Assembly: GCA_002721995.1 (NCBI GenBank)
Contig: PBMF01000025.1
Span: forward strand, 120,964 to 184,963
Length of the DNA stretch: 64,000 nucleotides
Origin: Chloroflexota bacterium
GTDB taxonomy: Bacteria > Chloroflexota > Dehalococcoidia > Lucifugimonadales > UBA3495
Direction: 5' to 3'
In this document: positions 1 through 10,294 of the stretch, piece after piece
How positions within the stretch are numbered: position 1 is the stretch's first letter
Layout of the letters: the number at the start of each line of letters is the position of its first letter
The notes under the pieces: model-generated
What the model saw: only the letters and a program-made list of their open reading frames with translations
Database searches by the model: none
Told to the model about the DNA's origin: nothing
Position numbers and translations under genes: made by a program

Positions 1-116
1 GGCTGGGGCGTTTTTTGCGCCAGGTCTGATTGACCGCCACGGGTGCGTGTGCTGTAATGCCAGATGCTCTCGTTCCTGCCGGGACGATGGCACACCGCCT
101 GAAAACTGGAGGCCCC

Positions 117-1127
117 ATGAAGTTATTAACCTATGATGCTGGAAATGGCCCCCGCTGCGGCGTCTTGGACGACGGCCAAGTGGTGGACGTTAGCGCTCTG
201 GTCGGCAACGGTCAGGTGCTGCGGGATGTGAAAGCGCTGCTGGAAACGGGAGACTCGGCCATCGACCGGGTCCGCGACGCACTGGCCAAATGCAACGATG
301 CCCAGCGCACCCCCCTGGCCGATGCAAAGCTGCTCTCCCCGGTATTGCAGCCGCCCACCATCAGAGATTTCATCGTCTACGAAGAGCACGCCAGCAACCA
401 GGGCACCCGTGAACCCGCCGAGGTCTGGTACCGCATGCCCGTGTTCTATTTCTCCAACCCACTGTGTGTCTTCGGCACTGATGCCGAGATTCCCTTCCCG
501 GCCGCGTCGGAGCAGTTCGACTATGAGCTGGAGATAGGCTGCATCATCGGAAAGGAAGGCCGGAACGTGTCCGCGGCCGACGCCATGGAGCATGTGGCCG
601 GGTTCACCCTTTTCAACGACTGGAGCGCCCGGGACCTGCAGGTGGACGAGATGGCCTTCGGCCTTGGCCCCGCCAAGGGCAAGGACACAGCGTCGTCCGT
701 GGGCCCCTGGCTGGTTACCACCGATGAACTGGCGCCCTTCCTGAAGGACGGCAGACTGACTCTGAATTGTGAAGTCAGGGTGAACGGCGAACATTGGCTC
801 CGCGACGGCGCCGCCGAGCATGCCTATCATTCCTTCGAAGACATGATTGAACGGGCCTCCATGGACAGCCGCATCGTCCCTGGTGATGTCATCGGCAGCG
901 GGACCGTGGGAGGCGGCTCCATCAGGGAGGCCATCCGCAAGGGCTATGAGTCCGCCCGCTTCCTGGAGCCAGGCGACGTGGTGGAACACGAGGTTGAAAA
1001 CATCGGTGTGCTGCGGGGCACCATCGGCCCCAAGCCCAAGCTGGACCCCAGCTACCGCTACCAGGTCAAGAACCCATCGCCGATGCCCGAGCGGGGAATA
1101 TCCAAGGACTACAAGTACCAGCGCTAA
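117..1127 (+). CDS. Fumarylacetoacetate hydrolase family protein
   Basis: ORF 30..1127; likely start ATG 117 (MKLLTYDAGNGPRCGVL). FAH-fold motifs: FDYELEIGCIIGKEGRNV, FTLFNDWSARDLQ, GSGTVGGGS. Confidence 0.9.
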   Translation: MKLLTYDAGNGPRCGVLDDGQVVDVSALVGNGQVLRDVKALLETGDSAIDRVRDALAKCNDAQRTPLADAKLLSPVLQPPTIRDFIVYEEHASNQGTREPAEVWYRMPVFYFSNPLCVFGTDAEIPFPAASEQFDYELEIGCIIGKEGRNVSAADAMEHVAGFTLFNDWSARDLQVDEMAFGLGPAKGKDTASSVGPWLVTTDELAPFLKDGRLTLNCEVRVNGEHWLRDGAAEHAYHSFEDMIERASMDSRIVPGDVIGSGTVGGGSIREAIRKGYESARFLEPGDVVEHEVENIGVLRGTIGPKPKLDPSYRYQVKNPSPMPERGISKDYKYQR

Positions 1128-1160
1128 CGCCCCTCCAGGCGGGTGTATCCAGGAGGAATC

Positions 1161-1991
1161 ATGGCCGCGGTGAGTTACGACCCAAATGGGGTCTGCGAAA
1201 TAGAAGTACGGGATCTGGAGTACCAGCGGGGTATGTTGGTGCGTGTCTACCGGCCCAAAGGGCCCGGGCCATTCCCTGCCATGTTGGACATCCACGGCGG
1301 TGTCTGGAGTATCGGCGACCGCACCGCCTCAGAGGTCATGGACCAGGCGGTGGCTGAGAGCGGAGTGGTGGTGGCGGCCCTGGATTTCAGGTTGGCCCCC
1401 GACCATGCCTATCCGGCCCAGGTGCAGGACATAAATCTGGGAATCAGGTGGTTGAAGTCCCGGGCCGCAGACTTTGGCGGAGTCCCTGAGACAGTGGGGG
1501 TATTTGGATGTTCCAGCGGCGGTCACAGCGCGTTTCTCTGCGGCATGAGGCCCGGTCACCCGGAGTACGCAGCGCTGGACCTCGCCGGCTCTCAGGTGGA
1601 TGCGACGGTGAAATACGTGGTCGCCGGATGGCCGATCGTTGATCCGTTCGCCCGTTACCAGTACGCCCAGGAGGGCGGCAAGGACAGGCTGGTGGAGCTT
1701 TCCGAAGGGTATTTCCTGACCACCGATGCCATGAAAGAGGGAAACCCGTTTCAGATGCTCCGGAGGGGCGAGAAAGTTGAACTGCCCCCCGCATTGATTA
1801 TCCAGGGTACGGCCGACGAAAACCTGCCCGTGCTGGTCACCGAGGAGTTCGTGACCGCCTATAAAGCCGCGGGCGGAGACATCGATTTGGAGATGTTCCC
1901 CGGTATGCCCCACGCCTTTGGCGTCCAGCCTGGCCCAGAGACGGATCGCGCAGTGGCCCTGATGAAGCAGTTCATCGCCCAGGTGCTCTAG
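1161..1991 (+). CDS. Alpha/beta hydrolase (esterase/lipase, BD-FAE/HSL-like)
   Basis: aggagg RBS just upstream of ATG 1161; DIHGGVWSIGDR oxyanion-type motif, GCSSGGHSA nucleophile elbow, C-terminal GMPHAFG. Confidence 0.88.
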   Translation: MAAVSYDPNGVCEIEVRDLEYQRGMLVRVYRPKGPGPFPAMLDIHGGVWSIGDRTASEVMDQAVAESGVVVAALDFRLAPDHAYPAQVQDINLGIRWLKSRAADFGGVPETVGVFGCSSGGHSAFLCGMRPGHPEYAALDLAGSQVDATVKYVVAGWPIVDPFARYQYAQEGGKDRLVELSEGYFLTTDAMKEGNPFQMLRRGEKVELPPALIIQGTADENLPVLVTEEFVTAYKAAGGDIDLEMFPGMPHAFGVQPGPETDRAVALMKQFIAQVL

Positions 1992-2043
1992 CGGCCGGTT
2001 AGCCTCTCTGCTGCTGGGGCTGGGCCAGAATGCGGTCGCTGAG

Positions 2044-2313
2044 CTATTTGCCGGCCTCTTCACGGGAAGCGAAGGTGGGCTCAAGCTCCATTTGGACCAG
2101 AGCTGATTTGTTGTCGGGCAGCCGTTCTTCCACCAAAGCTGCCACGTGGTTCGCGGCCATACAGATCCTTTCCAAGTCCGGGCGAATGTCCATCTGGCGG
2201 TCCGACTCAACATCCTCCTGGATCAATTAGATGTAGCCGATGATCGAGTGCAGAAAAGTCCTCAGCTCGTGGTTGATGTTGTGTTCGCGGTTTCCTTGTC
2301 GGGGCATGGTCAT
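2044..2313 (-). pseudogene. Stand-alone HisKA (dimerisation/phosphoacceptor) domain protein, interrupted by in-frame TAA
   Basis: Minus-strand reading from ATG 2313: MTMPRQGNREHNINHELRTFLHSIIGYI*LIQEDVESDRQMDIRPDLERICMAANHVAALVEE. The stop (2227-2229) lies in the same frame as ORF 2044..2226. Confidence 0.6.
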
Positions 2314-2686
2314 CAGGCAGCTTTCCTTTCCAGTAGAGATTCGATCTTCGTCAGCAGGCGGAAGAGGTCGATTGGCTTGGTGTCGTATTCGTCGCAGTCC
2401 ACTTCCAGGGCCCGTTCCCGGTCGCCGGCCATGGCATGGGAGGTCAATGCGATCACAGGGATCCCCTTGGTCTCCTTGGAGCCCTTGATGATCCGTGTGG
2501 CTTCCCAGCCGTCGATGTTGGGCAGGCTCATATCCATGAGAATCAGGTCTGGGCAGTCCGATTTGGCTTTGGCCACGCCCTCGCGGCCATCGACGGCGAT
2601 GGTAGTCTCGTAGCCCTTTCGTTGCGACGACGAGTAAGCATGTCGCGGTTCATCTCGTTGTCTTCAACCAGAAGCAGCTTGGTCAT
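2313..2686 (-). pseudogene. Response regulator receiver (CheY-like) protein, frameshifted
   Basis: MTKLLLVEDNEMNRDMLTRR in one frame, continued as KGYETTIAVDGREGVAKAKSDCPDLILMDMSLPNIDGWEATR...KPID in another frame. Shift near 2620-2640. Confidence 0.75.
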
Positions 2687-2689
2687 TGG

Positions 2690-5228
2690 TTCCTCTCTTT
2701 TTCTTCTTGTGTTTCGTTGCGGACGCCCGTGTGGTCCATAACCGCCCACACACCTGGGCGAGATCTGCACTCTCTTTGAAATCTCGCTTACATCCGAGCC
2801 AGTGGGGCTGCTTTCCAGGATTCTCTCCCTCGGTTTTTCGGGCTCAACGCTCGCTTCGGGAGCATCCACCACCGGCCCATCGATGTGGGTGGGCAAGGCC
2901 AACACGAAGGTTGATCCCATCCCCAAGGCGGTGTCCAGGGAAATCGTCCCACCCATCATCTGGCTGAAGCTGCGGCAGAGGCTGAGGCCCAATCCGCTTC
3001 CGCCGTATTTGCGGACGGTTGATGAGTCGGCCTGGGTGAAGGGTTGGAACAGATTTTGGGCGGCGCTGGGTGTCATTCCGATGGTCGGTGTGCATATCCC
3101 CGACTTCGTTGCTCCAATCTACGGTCAATTCGTTGCGGTTCCTCTGGATCAACGTCCCGGAGATGGCCTCCACCTCCTCAATCATGGATGAGACCGCGAA
3201 GTCCTCGATCAACAGTTCCATCTTGCCCGCCTCAACCCTGGCCAGATCGAGGATGTCGTTAACCAGCGTGAGAAGGTGCCTGCCGGAGGCGATGATGCGG
3301 TCTAGGTCAGGCACAATGGCGGTGTTTCCGTCCTCGGTGGCCTCATCGATCAAAAGCTCGCTGTACCCGATCACGGCGTTCAAGGAAGTGCGCGGCTCGT
3401 GGCTCATGTTGGCCAGGAATTGGCTTTTGGCGGCTTCCTCGGCGATATCCCAGGTCTTCTCCAGCTCGAGGGTTCGCTCCAAGACCAGGTTCTCCAGTTC
3501 GTCATGGGCGCGCAGCAGCTCGGTCTGGGCCTCCTGACGTTCGGCGAATATCTGGGCGTTGGCGATGGCGCCGGCCACCTGGTCGGCCACCGCCCGGGCG
3601 ACTGTGGTTTCACTTTCCGAGTAGGGCATTTCTTCCACTGGGGCGAACACCAGGACACCGATCACCCGGTCCCTGGAAAACAGGGGCACTCCCAGCACGG
3701 AGTGGAACCCGGCTGCGGCGATTGGGGAGACGGTGGGATATTTGCCCTCGATGGCGTCTTGGTCTTTGAACGTCTCAACGATGCAGTCGCGCCGCTTGGA
3801 CACAGCACCCACAAAGGTTTTCTCCAGGTCAAGAGTGGTGCCCCGTCTTAGGTAGGGGACGAACTGGTCTGAGACATAGTCGACGCGCTGTTTTTCCTGG
3901 TTGCGGTCCAAGATTGAGACCGCCAGCCAGTCGAACCGGATCACCTTACGCACCTCTTGGGTGAAGGCGCTGTAAACGTCTTCCAGGTCCAGAGTCGATG
4001 TGAGAATCCGGCCGATGGTGGCGTTTACCGCGTTTTGGTCGGCCAGGTGCCTCTGTTGTTCTTCACTCAAGACCAACGCCGCTTCCGCCTGTTCCCGGTT
4101 GGAGATCATCTCATTGAAGGCGGACCCCAGCAGGCCAATCTCATCGTTGGAAGTCGCATCCACCCTGACGGATAGATCGCCCTCTGCCACCTTGTTCGTG
4201 GCCGCAACAAGCACGTTCACGGGATGGGATATCCGCTTGTAGACCAGAAGCGCCCCACCGCACACAAAACTCAGGCCTACGAGCAGGAGCAGCAGGGTGA
4301 CCTTGTTGGTCTGGGAGTCGATGGCGTGGACGGCGTCCTTGGCCTCCATCATCTGGAGATGGACCGGCACCAGGACCTCTTGGGTAAGTATCCGCATCAG
4401 TTCGTCCCTCTTTGTGAGGTACTCTCTCAGGTTGGTCTCGGTCTGGTCGTGGAGGTCCAATAGCTGGGCTACCGTTGCCTCGGCATTGCTGAACAGATCT
4501 TCCAGGTCCTGCGCCAGTTGGTGATCTTCCTCGGTCTCGGCCAGGCCATTGCAGCGCTGCATTGCTGCGTAGAATTCTTAGGAGTGCTGGTCTATGGAAT
4601 CTCGTTTGGCCTGCGATGGGGAGCGGAGATACGCGGCGACCTTACTATTGATCTCCGCTATCGCGGTCTCCATGACCTGGAGTTGGACCAGCTGCAACGC
4701 CCCGCAGGTGGAATGGAGGGCCATATTCTGACCGATGTTGATGGAGGAGAGTGATGCCAGGGCCTCGAAGTCCATCTCTAGAGACATCCACAGGCCGTGC
4801 TTCCTCTCGGCCAGGCCCATTAGCCGCCGGCTGTCCTCCTGGTACCCTAAGGAGACCTCGTCCAGAGGGCCGGAGACCTGGTCAAGCTCTTCCTGGGTGC
4901 CCAGGCGTAAGTATTCCCTTTGGAAACGGCCGAATTGGGACGTGGACTCGGTGATCAGCATTCGAATCTCGGGGCTGGGAGACCGGAGGTATTCCAGTAT
5001 GCCCTTCTCCGTTTCCACTGAGGTTAGCTGCATCTCGAAGGCAACGGTCCGCTTGGGCTCCAGGCTCTGCACGATGTTTTCCGTCTTACGGTCCACGGCG
5101 CCTGCCTGCCAGAATGACATGCCCGCGGCAGCAAAAAAGAGGGCTAGGAAAAGCGCTAGCCCCAACACCAACTTGATTGCAATGGGATTTCGCAATTCCC
5201 AGCCCTTGATGGTCCGTTGGCCGGCCAA
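2690..5228 (-). pseudogene. Membrane sensor histidine kinase (TM, HAMP, GAF, HisKA, HATPase) with an in-frame stop and an internal deletion/frameshift
   Basis: ORFs 4578..5228, 2844..4562 and 2543..3076. DQHS*EFYAAMQRC is one frame across TAA 4578-4580. HAMP (RISHPVNVLVAATNKVAEGDLSVRV), GAF and HisKA (LANMSHEPRTSLNAVIGYSELL) are present. The HATPase is reduced to GIGMTPSAAQNLFQPFTQADSSTVRKYGGSGLGLSL after a junction near 3078-3092. Confidence 0.72.
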
Positions 5229-5381
5229 AGTTTTCGCGGTTTGGCCCCGCAGTGGCCCGAAAGATATCGGAAAATCACAGCGGATGAAGGCCTCTGAGAG
5301 TGGTAGAGGCCTTTTTCGAAGGTATCAACGGGACAGGTTAAGTTCAAGGGCAGAGGTGTGGGGCATGGGCTTGGGGGATGG

Positions 5382-6614
5382 CTATTCCAGCCGGCGTATC
5401 TTGGGCAGGCCAACCGCCGCGGCGAGACTGATTCCGGCCAGCGCCGCGCCGTTGACCAAGAGGGCGCCCTGGGCGCCCAGGGCGGAGGCCAGACCGCCCA
5501 CACCCACATGGCCCATCGGCGCGACGCCGATGCTGAGTACCCAGGAGCCCATGGCCCGACCCCGCTGCTCATCGGGGACGTTGGACTGCATCAACGTCTT
5601 ATACAGTGTGTCCACAGACATGGCGCAGGCGTTGACCGCGGCCAGGACCACGATGAACAAAACCAGGGCGGTTGAGATCGAAAAACCCATAAGCCCCACT
5701 CCGAACGCTCCGGCGATGAGAAACATGAGCAGGCCCTTGCGCCGGAAGTCACGCAGGTTGGCCAGGAGCAGCAGCCCCAGCAGCCCGCCCGCCTGCCTCA
5801 CCGCCGTCAGGTAGCCCAGACCCACCGGCCCCACGTCCAGCACTTCCTTGGCGAAGACCGGCAGCAGGGTCATATGGCTGAAGCCCAGCACTTCGGTGAT
5901 GGAGGCCAACGCCATGAGGACGATCAACACCCGGTTTTGGGCCAAGAAATGGAAGTATCCTGTCAGGTTTTGGAGCACCGGCTCGGGCTGGGGCTGTACC
6001 GTGTTGGTGGAGCGTCCGATTATCAGCAACACCCCCGCCGACCCGAGATAGCTGCCGGCGATGGCCATGTACTGCCAACCGGCTCCTACCGCTTCGATCA
6101 GCGCGCCCGATATGACCGCTCCCACGATGCCACCGGCCTGCATGCTCATCTGATTCAGCGAAAGGCCGTTCAGGGCGTGCTCGGGTCCGACTATGTCATA
6201 GGTGTAGGCCTGGCGGGCGGTCATGGTGAAGGCGAAGGAACAGCCGCCTGCAGCCACCAACGCGATGACGATCCAGACGTTGGGGTCGCCCGCGATCAAC
6301 AACATGGCCATGATCACTGAGACCGCGGTACTGGCCAGGGCGCTGATGATCAAGAACGTCCGCCTTTCCAGCCAGTCGGCGATGGCCCCGGAGAGGACTC
6401 CCAGGAAGAACAGGGGCGCCATGCGCGCGCCGGCCGCCACTCCGACCATGAAAGCGGAGTCGGTGATGTCGAAGACCAGCCAGCCCACGGCCACATATTC
6501 CATGCCCGTGCCCAGGGAATAGCACAGTGTGGAGGCCCAGAAAAGACGGAAGTCGCGGAAGCGCAGGGACACGGCCCAGGCCCAAGCGTGACCGGCGTTG
6601 GTGGAAGGGGTCAT
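5382..6614 (-). CDS. MFS transporter
   Basis: ORF of 410 aa with about 12 hydrophobic segments; GMEYVAVGWLVFDITDSAFMVGVA and SGAIADWLERR as in enterobactin/macrolide-exporter-like MFS. Confidence 0.85.
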   Translation of the reverse strand: MTPSTNAGHAWAWAVSLRFRDFRLFWASTLCYSLGTGMEYVAVGWLVFDITDSAFMVGVAAGARMAPLFFLGVLSGAIADWLERRTFLIISALASTAVSVIMAMLLIAGDPNVWIVIALVAAGGCSFAFTMTARQAYTYDIVGPEHALNGLSLNQMSMQAGGIVGAVISGALIEAVGAGWQYMAIAGSYLGSAGVLLIIGRSTNTVQPQPEPVLQNLTGYFHFLAQNRVLIVLMALASITEVLGFSHMTLLPVFAKEVLDVGPVGLGYLTAVRQAGGLLGLLLLANLRDFRRKGLLMFLIAGAFGVGLMGFSISTALVLFIVVLAAVNACAMSVDTLYKTLMQSNVPDEQRGRAMGSWVLSIGVAPMGHVGVGGLASALGAQGALLVNGAALAGISLAAAVGLPKIRRLE

Positions 6615-6731
6615 AGCGCCATTTCCCTGGGTGCCGTCCTGCTATATACTCGCCGTGCCCAACCGGGCCCGGGCGTGGGGATGGTCAAGTCCGCCTGAAC
6701 TGACTTTGAATTTTGGGAGCCGAAATCTGTC

Positions 6732-7781
6732 ATGAAGTTCGCTCTATTCATTCTGGCATCCTGGGCCGAGCAGGACGCCTCCCACCAGAGCCGCATCTAC
6801 GGCGAGGCCGTGGAGCAGATTCAATACGCCGAGGAGCTGGGGTTCGATTCGGTCTGGATCGCCGAACACCATTCCAGCCGCTACGGGATCTTCCCGACGC
6901 TGATGCCCATCCTGACATATATCGCCGGTCAGACCAAGACCATCAGGCTGGGCGCGGGTGTCAGTGTGCTTCCCTTCTACAACCCTATCTTCCTGGCCGA
7001 AGAGGCCGCCATGCTGGACGTGTTGAGCAACGGCCGCCTGGATTTCGGCGTCGGCCGGGGCTCGGCGGACTATGAGTACGGCAACTTCAAGATCGACTTC
7101 GAGTCGCGGGACACCCGTTTCCGGGAGGTCTTGGACATCATCCTCGGCCTGTGGACCACCGGCGATTTCACCTACCACGGCGAATACTACCAGGTGGACG
7201 GATTGACCATAGCGCCCAAGCCACTGCAAAAACCCCATCCGCCGGTGCACATGGCCGTTTCCCGCACCGCCGCCAGCATCGACGTGGCCGTGGAGCGGGA
7301 CATGCCCGTGCTGACCAGCTTCTTCACGCCCCAGAAGGACACTCTGGACCTCATTGACCTCTACGTGGAACGCTGCGCCGCCACAGGTAAGCAGTCCCGG
7401 CTGGCGGACATGCCCTTCTTCCGGTTCCTGCACCTGTCCGATGACCCGAAGAAAGCGGTGGAGACGCCCAGGGACGCCCTGACCTGGGTGCGGGACCTGA
7501 GCACCTACCGGCGTACGCTGACCCAGGGCGACGAGATAAACGTGGACCTGGACCATTGGAAGACCATCAGGCCCGAGGAGCCGCCCAGCTACGAGTTCGA
7601 TCTGGAGAACAACGTCTACTTCTGCACGCCCGAGGACTGCGTCGGGCGCATCAAGAATCTGAAGGCCAACCACAACATCGACTACTTTGGCGCCGCCTTT
7701 TCCTTCGGCAGTTTGAAACACGCCGATGCCATGGCCAGCATGAAACTGTTCGCGGACCAGGTAATGCCCCAATTTAAATAG
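6732..7781 (+). CDS. Luciferase-like (LLM class) flavin-dependent monooxygenase
   Basis: MKFALFILASWAEQDAS..., FDSVWIAEHHSSRYGIFPTLMPILTYIAGQTKTIRLGAGVSVLPFYNPIFLAEEAAMLDVLSNGRLDFGVGRG. Confidence 0.92.
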   Translation: MKFALFILASWAEQDASHQSRIYGEAVEQIQYAEELGFDSVWIAEHHSSRYGIFPTLMPILTYIAGQTKTIRLGAGVSVLPFYNPIFLAEEAAMLDVLSNGRLDFGVGRGSADYEYGNFKIDFESRDTRFREVLDIILGLWTTGDFTYHGEYYQVDGLTIAPKPLQKPHPPVHMAVSRTAASIDVAVERDMPVLTSFFTPQKDTLDLIDLYVERCAATGKQSRLADMPFFRFLHLSDDPKKAVETPRDALTWVRDLSTYRRTLTQGDEINVDLDHWKTIRPEEPPSYEFDLENNVYFCTPEDCVGRIKNLKANHNIDYFGAAFSFGSLKHADAMASMKLFADQVMPQFK

Positions 7782-7833
7782 GGGCCGCCGTCTCCGGCAG
7801 CCCCTATCAAGTGTTCACCCGAACGGCGTTGGC

Positions 7834-8964
7834 TTACTTGAACTTGGGGATGACCTTGTCGCTCAAGATGCGTATGGAATTCATCACCACGTCACGGGGT
7901 ACCGAAGACGTCCAGTTGGTCTCGAACATGATCTCATCGGTGCCGTACTGCTCGCGGAGCACCTCGATCTTGTCCACCACTTCCTCCGCGGTCCCGAAGA
8001 GGTTCACTTCTTGGGTGGTCTCGGGGCTGGCCGACCCTGCGTCGGTGCTCCCGATGCCGATCCGGCCATTGAAGTAGCGCCTGGCCAGGTCCAGCAATAT
8101 CTCGCTCTGCTCGTCGGCCTTTTCCTTGGTATCGGCCAGCAGGGTGGGAATGCGCACCACGGTGGTCGGTTCGCCGGGGTGTCCGGCCTCCTTCCAGGCC
8201 TGGCGGTAGCTGGCTACGTCCTTCAGTTGTTGGGTGGTGCCGCGTAGATTGTGGGTGGAGCTTCCCGCGCCGATGGCGATCTTATAGCCCATCTTTCCCA
8301 TGGGTATGAAGCTTTCCTGACTGTCCACCGGCAGGACCATGGGAGGATAAGGCTTCTGGTAGGGCTTGGGGATGGATAGGTACGGTTCGTAGAACGGAGG
8401 ATAGTTGTAGTACTTCCCTTCGAAACCGGAGAAGTGGTCCTCCGTCCAGAGCTGCTTCATGACTTCCAAGAACTCATAGAAGTAGTCACGGCGCTCGTCG
8501 GAGCCCCGGGAGCGGGCGCCGGCGCCGTAGTAGAAGCGGCCCTTGCTGACCTGGTCGATGATGGAAATCTGCTCGGCGACCTGGAACGGGTCGTCCAACA
8601 TCAGATTGTCGAAGGCGTACCTCTCATGGGGCAGGGCCCTTTCTGAGAGCTCCTCGCCCTCCAGCTTCATCAACGGACGGTGAATCGAGGAGCCGATGCG
8701 CAGGTTCTTGGTCCTCGCGGCGATCACCGCGGAAAGCATCAACACCTGAGGGTCCATGCTGGCCTGGGTGGAGAAATGCCCGCCGCCGAGCCAGATGTAG
8801 TCCCAGCCCGCGGCTTCGATGGTATCGACCTGCTCGAAGTTCTTGTCGTAGGCTTCCGACTCCAGGAGTTCGCCGCCGTCGTATTCTGGGTCCCAGGGCA
8901 CCTTTCCGCCGGAATAAACGGCGTTCCAGGTGTCAAACAGTCCAAAATCCATTGTTCCTGCCAT
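7834..8964 (-). CDS. Luciferase-like (LLM class) flavin-dependent monooxygenase
   Basis: MDFGLFDTWNAVYSGGK..., WDYIWLGGGHFSTQASMDPQVLMLSAVIAARTKNLRIGSSIHRP, ISIIDQVSKGRFYYGAGARS. Confidence 0.88.
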   Translation of the reverse strand: MAGTMDFGLFDTWNAVYSGGKVPWDPEYDGGELLESEAYDKNFEQVDTIEAAGWDYIWLGGGHFSTQASMDPQVLMLSAVIAARTKNLRIGSSIHRPLMKLEGEELSERALPHERYAFDNLMLDDPFQVAEQISIIDQVSKGRFYYGAGARSRGSDERRDYFYEFLEVMKQLWTEDHFSGFEGKYYNYPPFYEPYLSIPKPYQKPYPPMVLPVDSQESFIPMGKMGYKIAIGAGSSTHNLRGTTQQLKDVASYRQAWKEAGHPGEPTTVVRIPTLLADTKEKADEQSEILLDLARRYFNGRIGIGSTDAGSASPETTQEVNLFGTAEEVVDKIEVLREQYGTDEIMFETNWTSSVPRDVVMNSIRILSDKVIPKFK

Positions 8965-9008
8965 GCTGTCACTCCATCCTTGATTTTCGAATTGGGTCCA
9001 GCGATCTG

Positions 9009-9449
9009 CTAGGCTTGCTGGGCAAGCTCTTCAATCGTGGGTTCGGGCATACCGGCGGCCCAGGTTGGGTCGCGCAGCTCCAATTTGTTGCCGCTGGGGT
9101 CGTAGAAATAGAGTTCCCGGCCGGTGAAGAATCCCTGGGCGCGGTGCACCAGGGTGTCGATGGGCACCTGGCGGTCCAAGAACAGTTTACAGGCCTTCTT
9201 CAAGGTCTCGGTGCTCACGGTGAATGAATGGTGCACGTGCTCTTCGGATTGTAGAGCAACGTCCACGGGGTTCTTCCGCTCGCAGAGGAGGATGCTATGC
9301 TCGGCGACCTTGAAACAGGTCATCCGCGAGTTGCCCAACCGGCCCACATGCTCCAGACCCAGGAACTCGCCGTAGAACTCCTCGGACTCCTCCAGGTTGT
9401 TCACCGGGATGGACCAATGGGTAACGTCTTCCACGCTGAGAAGCCCCAT
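9009..9449 (-). CDS. VOC family (glyoxalase/bleomycin resistance/dioxygenase) protein
   Basis: VTHWSIPVNNLEESEEFYGEFLGLEHVGR...GRELYFYDPSGNKLELRDP. Confidence 0.88.
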   Translation of the reverse strand: MGLLSVEDVTHWSIPVNNLEESEEFYGEFLGLEHVGRLGNSRMTCFKVAEHSILLCERKNPVDVALQSEEHVHHSFTVSTETLKKACKLFLDRQVPIDTLVHRAQGFFTGRELYFYDPSGNKLELRDPTWAAGMPEPTIEELAQQA

Positions 9450-9469
9450 GTCAGCCTCCTCCAGATCCT

Positions 9470-10285
9470 CTAGGAGCTGAGGTATTGGAAACTGGATTCC
9501 AGGTTTTCAAAGACCTGGTCATCCGAGGGTATCTCCATGATGGCCGCGCCGTTGTAGCCCTTGGCATCCAGGATGTCCCGCATCTTGAGACAGTCCAGGT
9601 CGCCCTCGTCCACGCTGGGGTGGGTCTCGCCGCCGCGAAGCTGCTTGAAATGGACGATCTTGATCATGTCCAGGGGCAGGGCATCCAACTCGGCCAACGG
9701 GTCCGAGTCCGGGAATTGCCGCAGTTGGTTGGTGGGGTCGGGACAGAGGCCCAGGCCCTGTCCGGCGTCCGCCGCGACCATGCCGCGCACTGTCTCGATC
9801 AACATGGCCATGCTGCGGATGGGCTGCTTGGAGTTCTCCATCGACATGATCACGCCCTGCCGGTTGGCCTCGGTGATGAGTCCGGCGAGACCCAGGGCTG
9901 CTTCCGGGATGTCATTGGGTGTCTCCCAGGCGGCATCGAAGGACGCCGGGTCCACCACCCGCAAGTGGGGCTGGGAGGCGCCCACCAGCTTGGCGCCGGC
10001 AAGCGCGGCCTGGAAGCCGTCGCCCAGAGGGTCGATCTTCTCGGACAGGCAGGGCAGGGCCATGGCCAGGTCGAAGGTCAGGTTGGGGTATTCCTGGACC
10101 ACCTCTTTCAGGCCGTCCAAGTTGGGCCGCCAGTCGGGCCCTTCGCCGCTTTCGCACTCGCCCAGACAGGTCTGGCGCAGCTCGATGTGCTTGGCGCCCT
10201 TCTCCACCGCCTGGCCCACCAGTTCTTTCATCGTGGACGAGGGCAGCTGCTCCCGCCACGAGTTGGTTATCGCACCGTAAATCAT
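9470..10285 (-). CDS. Sugar phosphate isomerase/epimerase-like (xylose isomerase-type TIM barrel)
   Basis: VEKGAKHIELRQTCLGE, NRQGVIMSMENSKQPIRSM, LGLCPDPTNQLRQFPDSDPLAELDALPLDMIKIVHFKQLRGGETHPSVDEGDLD. Confidence 0.75.
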   Translation of the reverse strand: MIYGAITNSWREQLPSSTMKELVGQAVEKGAKHIELRQTCLGECESGEGPDWRPNLDGLKEVVQEYPNLTFDLAMALPCLSEKIDPLGDGFQAALAGAKLVGASQPHLRVVDPASFDAAWETPNDIPEAALGLAGLITEANRQGVIMSMENSKQPIRSMAMLIETVRGMVAADAGQGLGLCPDPTNQLRQFPDSDPLAELDALPLDMIKIVHFKQLRGGETHPSVDEGDLDCLKMRDILDAKGYNGAAIMEIPSDDQVFENLESSFQYLSS

Positions 10286-10294
10286 GGTGGTCTC

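Noticed and set aside
126-1295. Long antisense ORFs (e.g. 126..1295, 13641..14762, 35887..37335, 38034..39071, 9485..10732 and 49523..50671 opposite real genes)
   Set aside because: They are shadows of high-GC coding genes on the other strand. Composition is Gly/Ala/Val/His-rich without domains, and the opposite strand has strong homology.
5283-5318. Hairpin gaaggcctctgagagtggtagaggccttttt as terminator of the MFS gene at 5382-6614
   Set aside because: The T-tract is on the plus strand, but the flanking genes are both on the minus strand, so its role is unclear.
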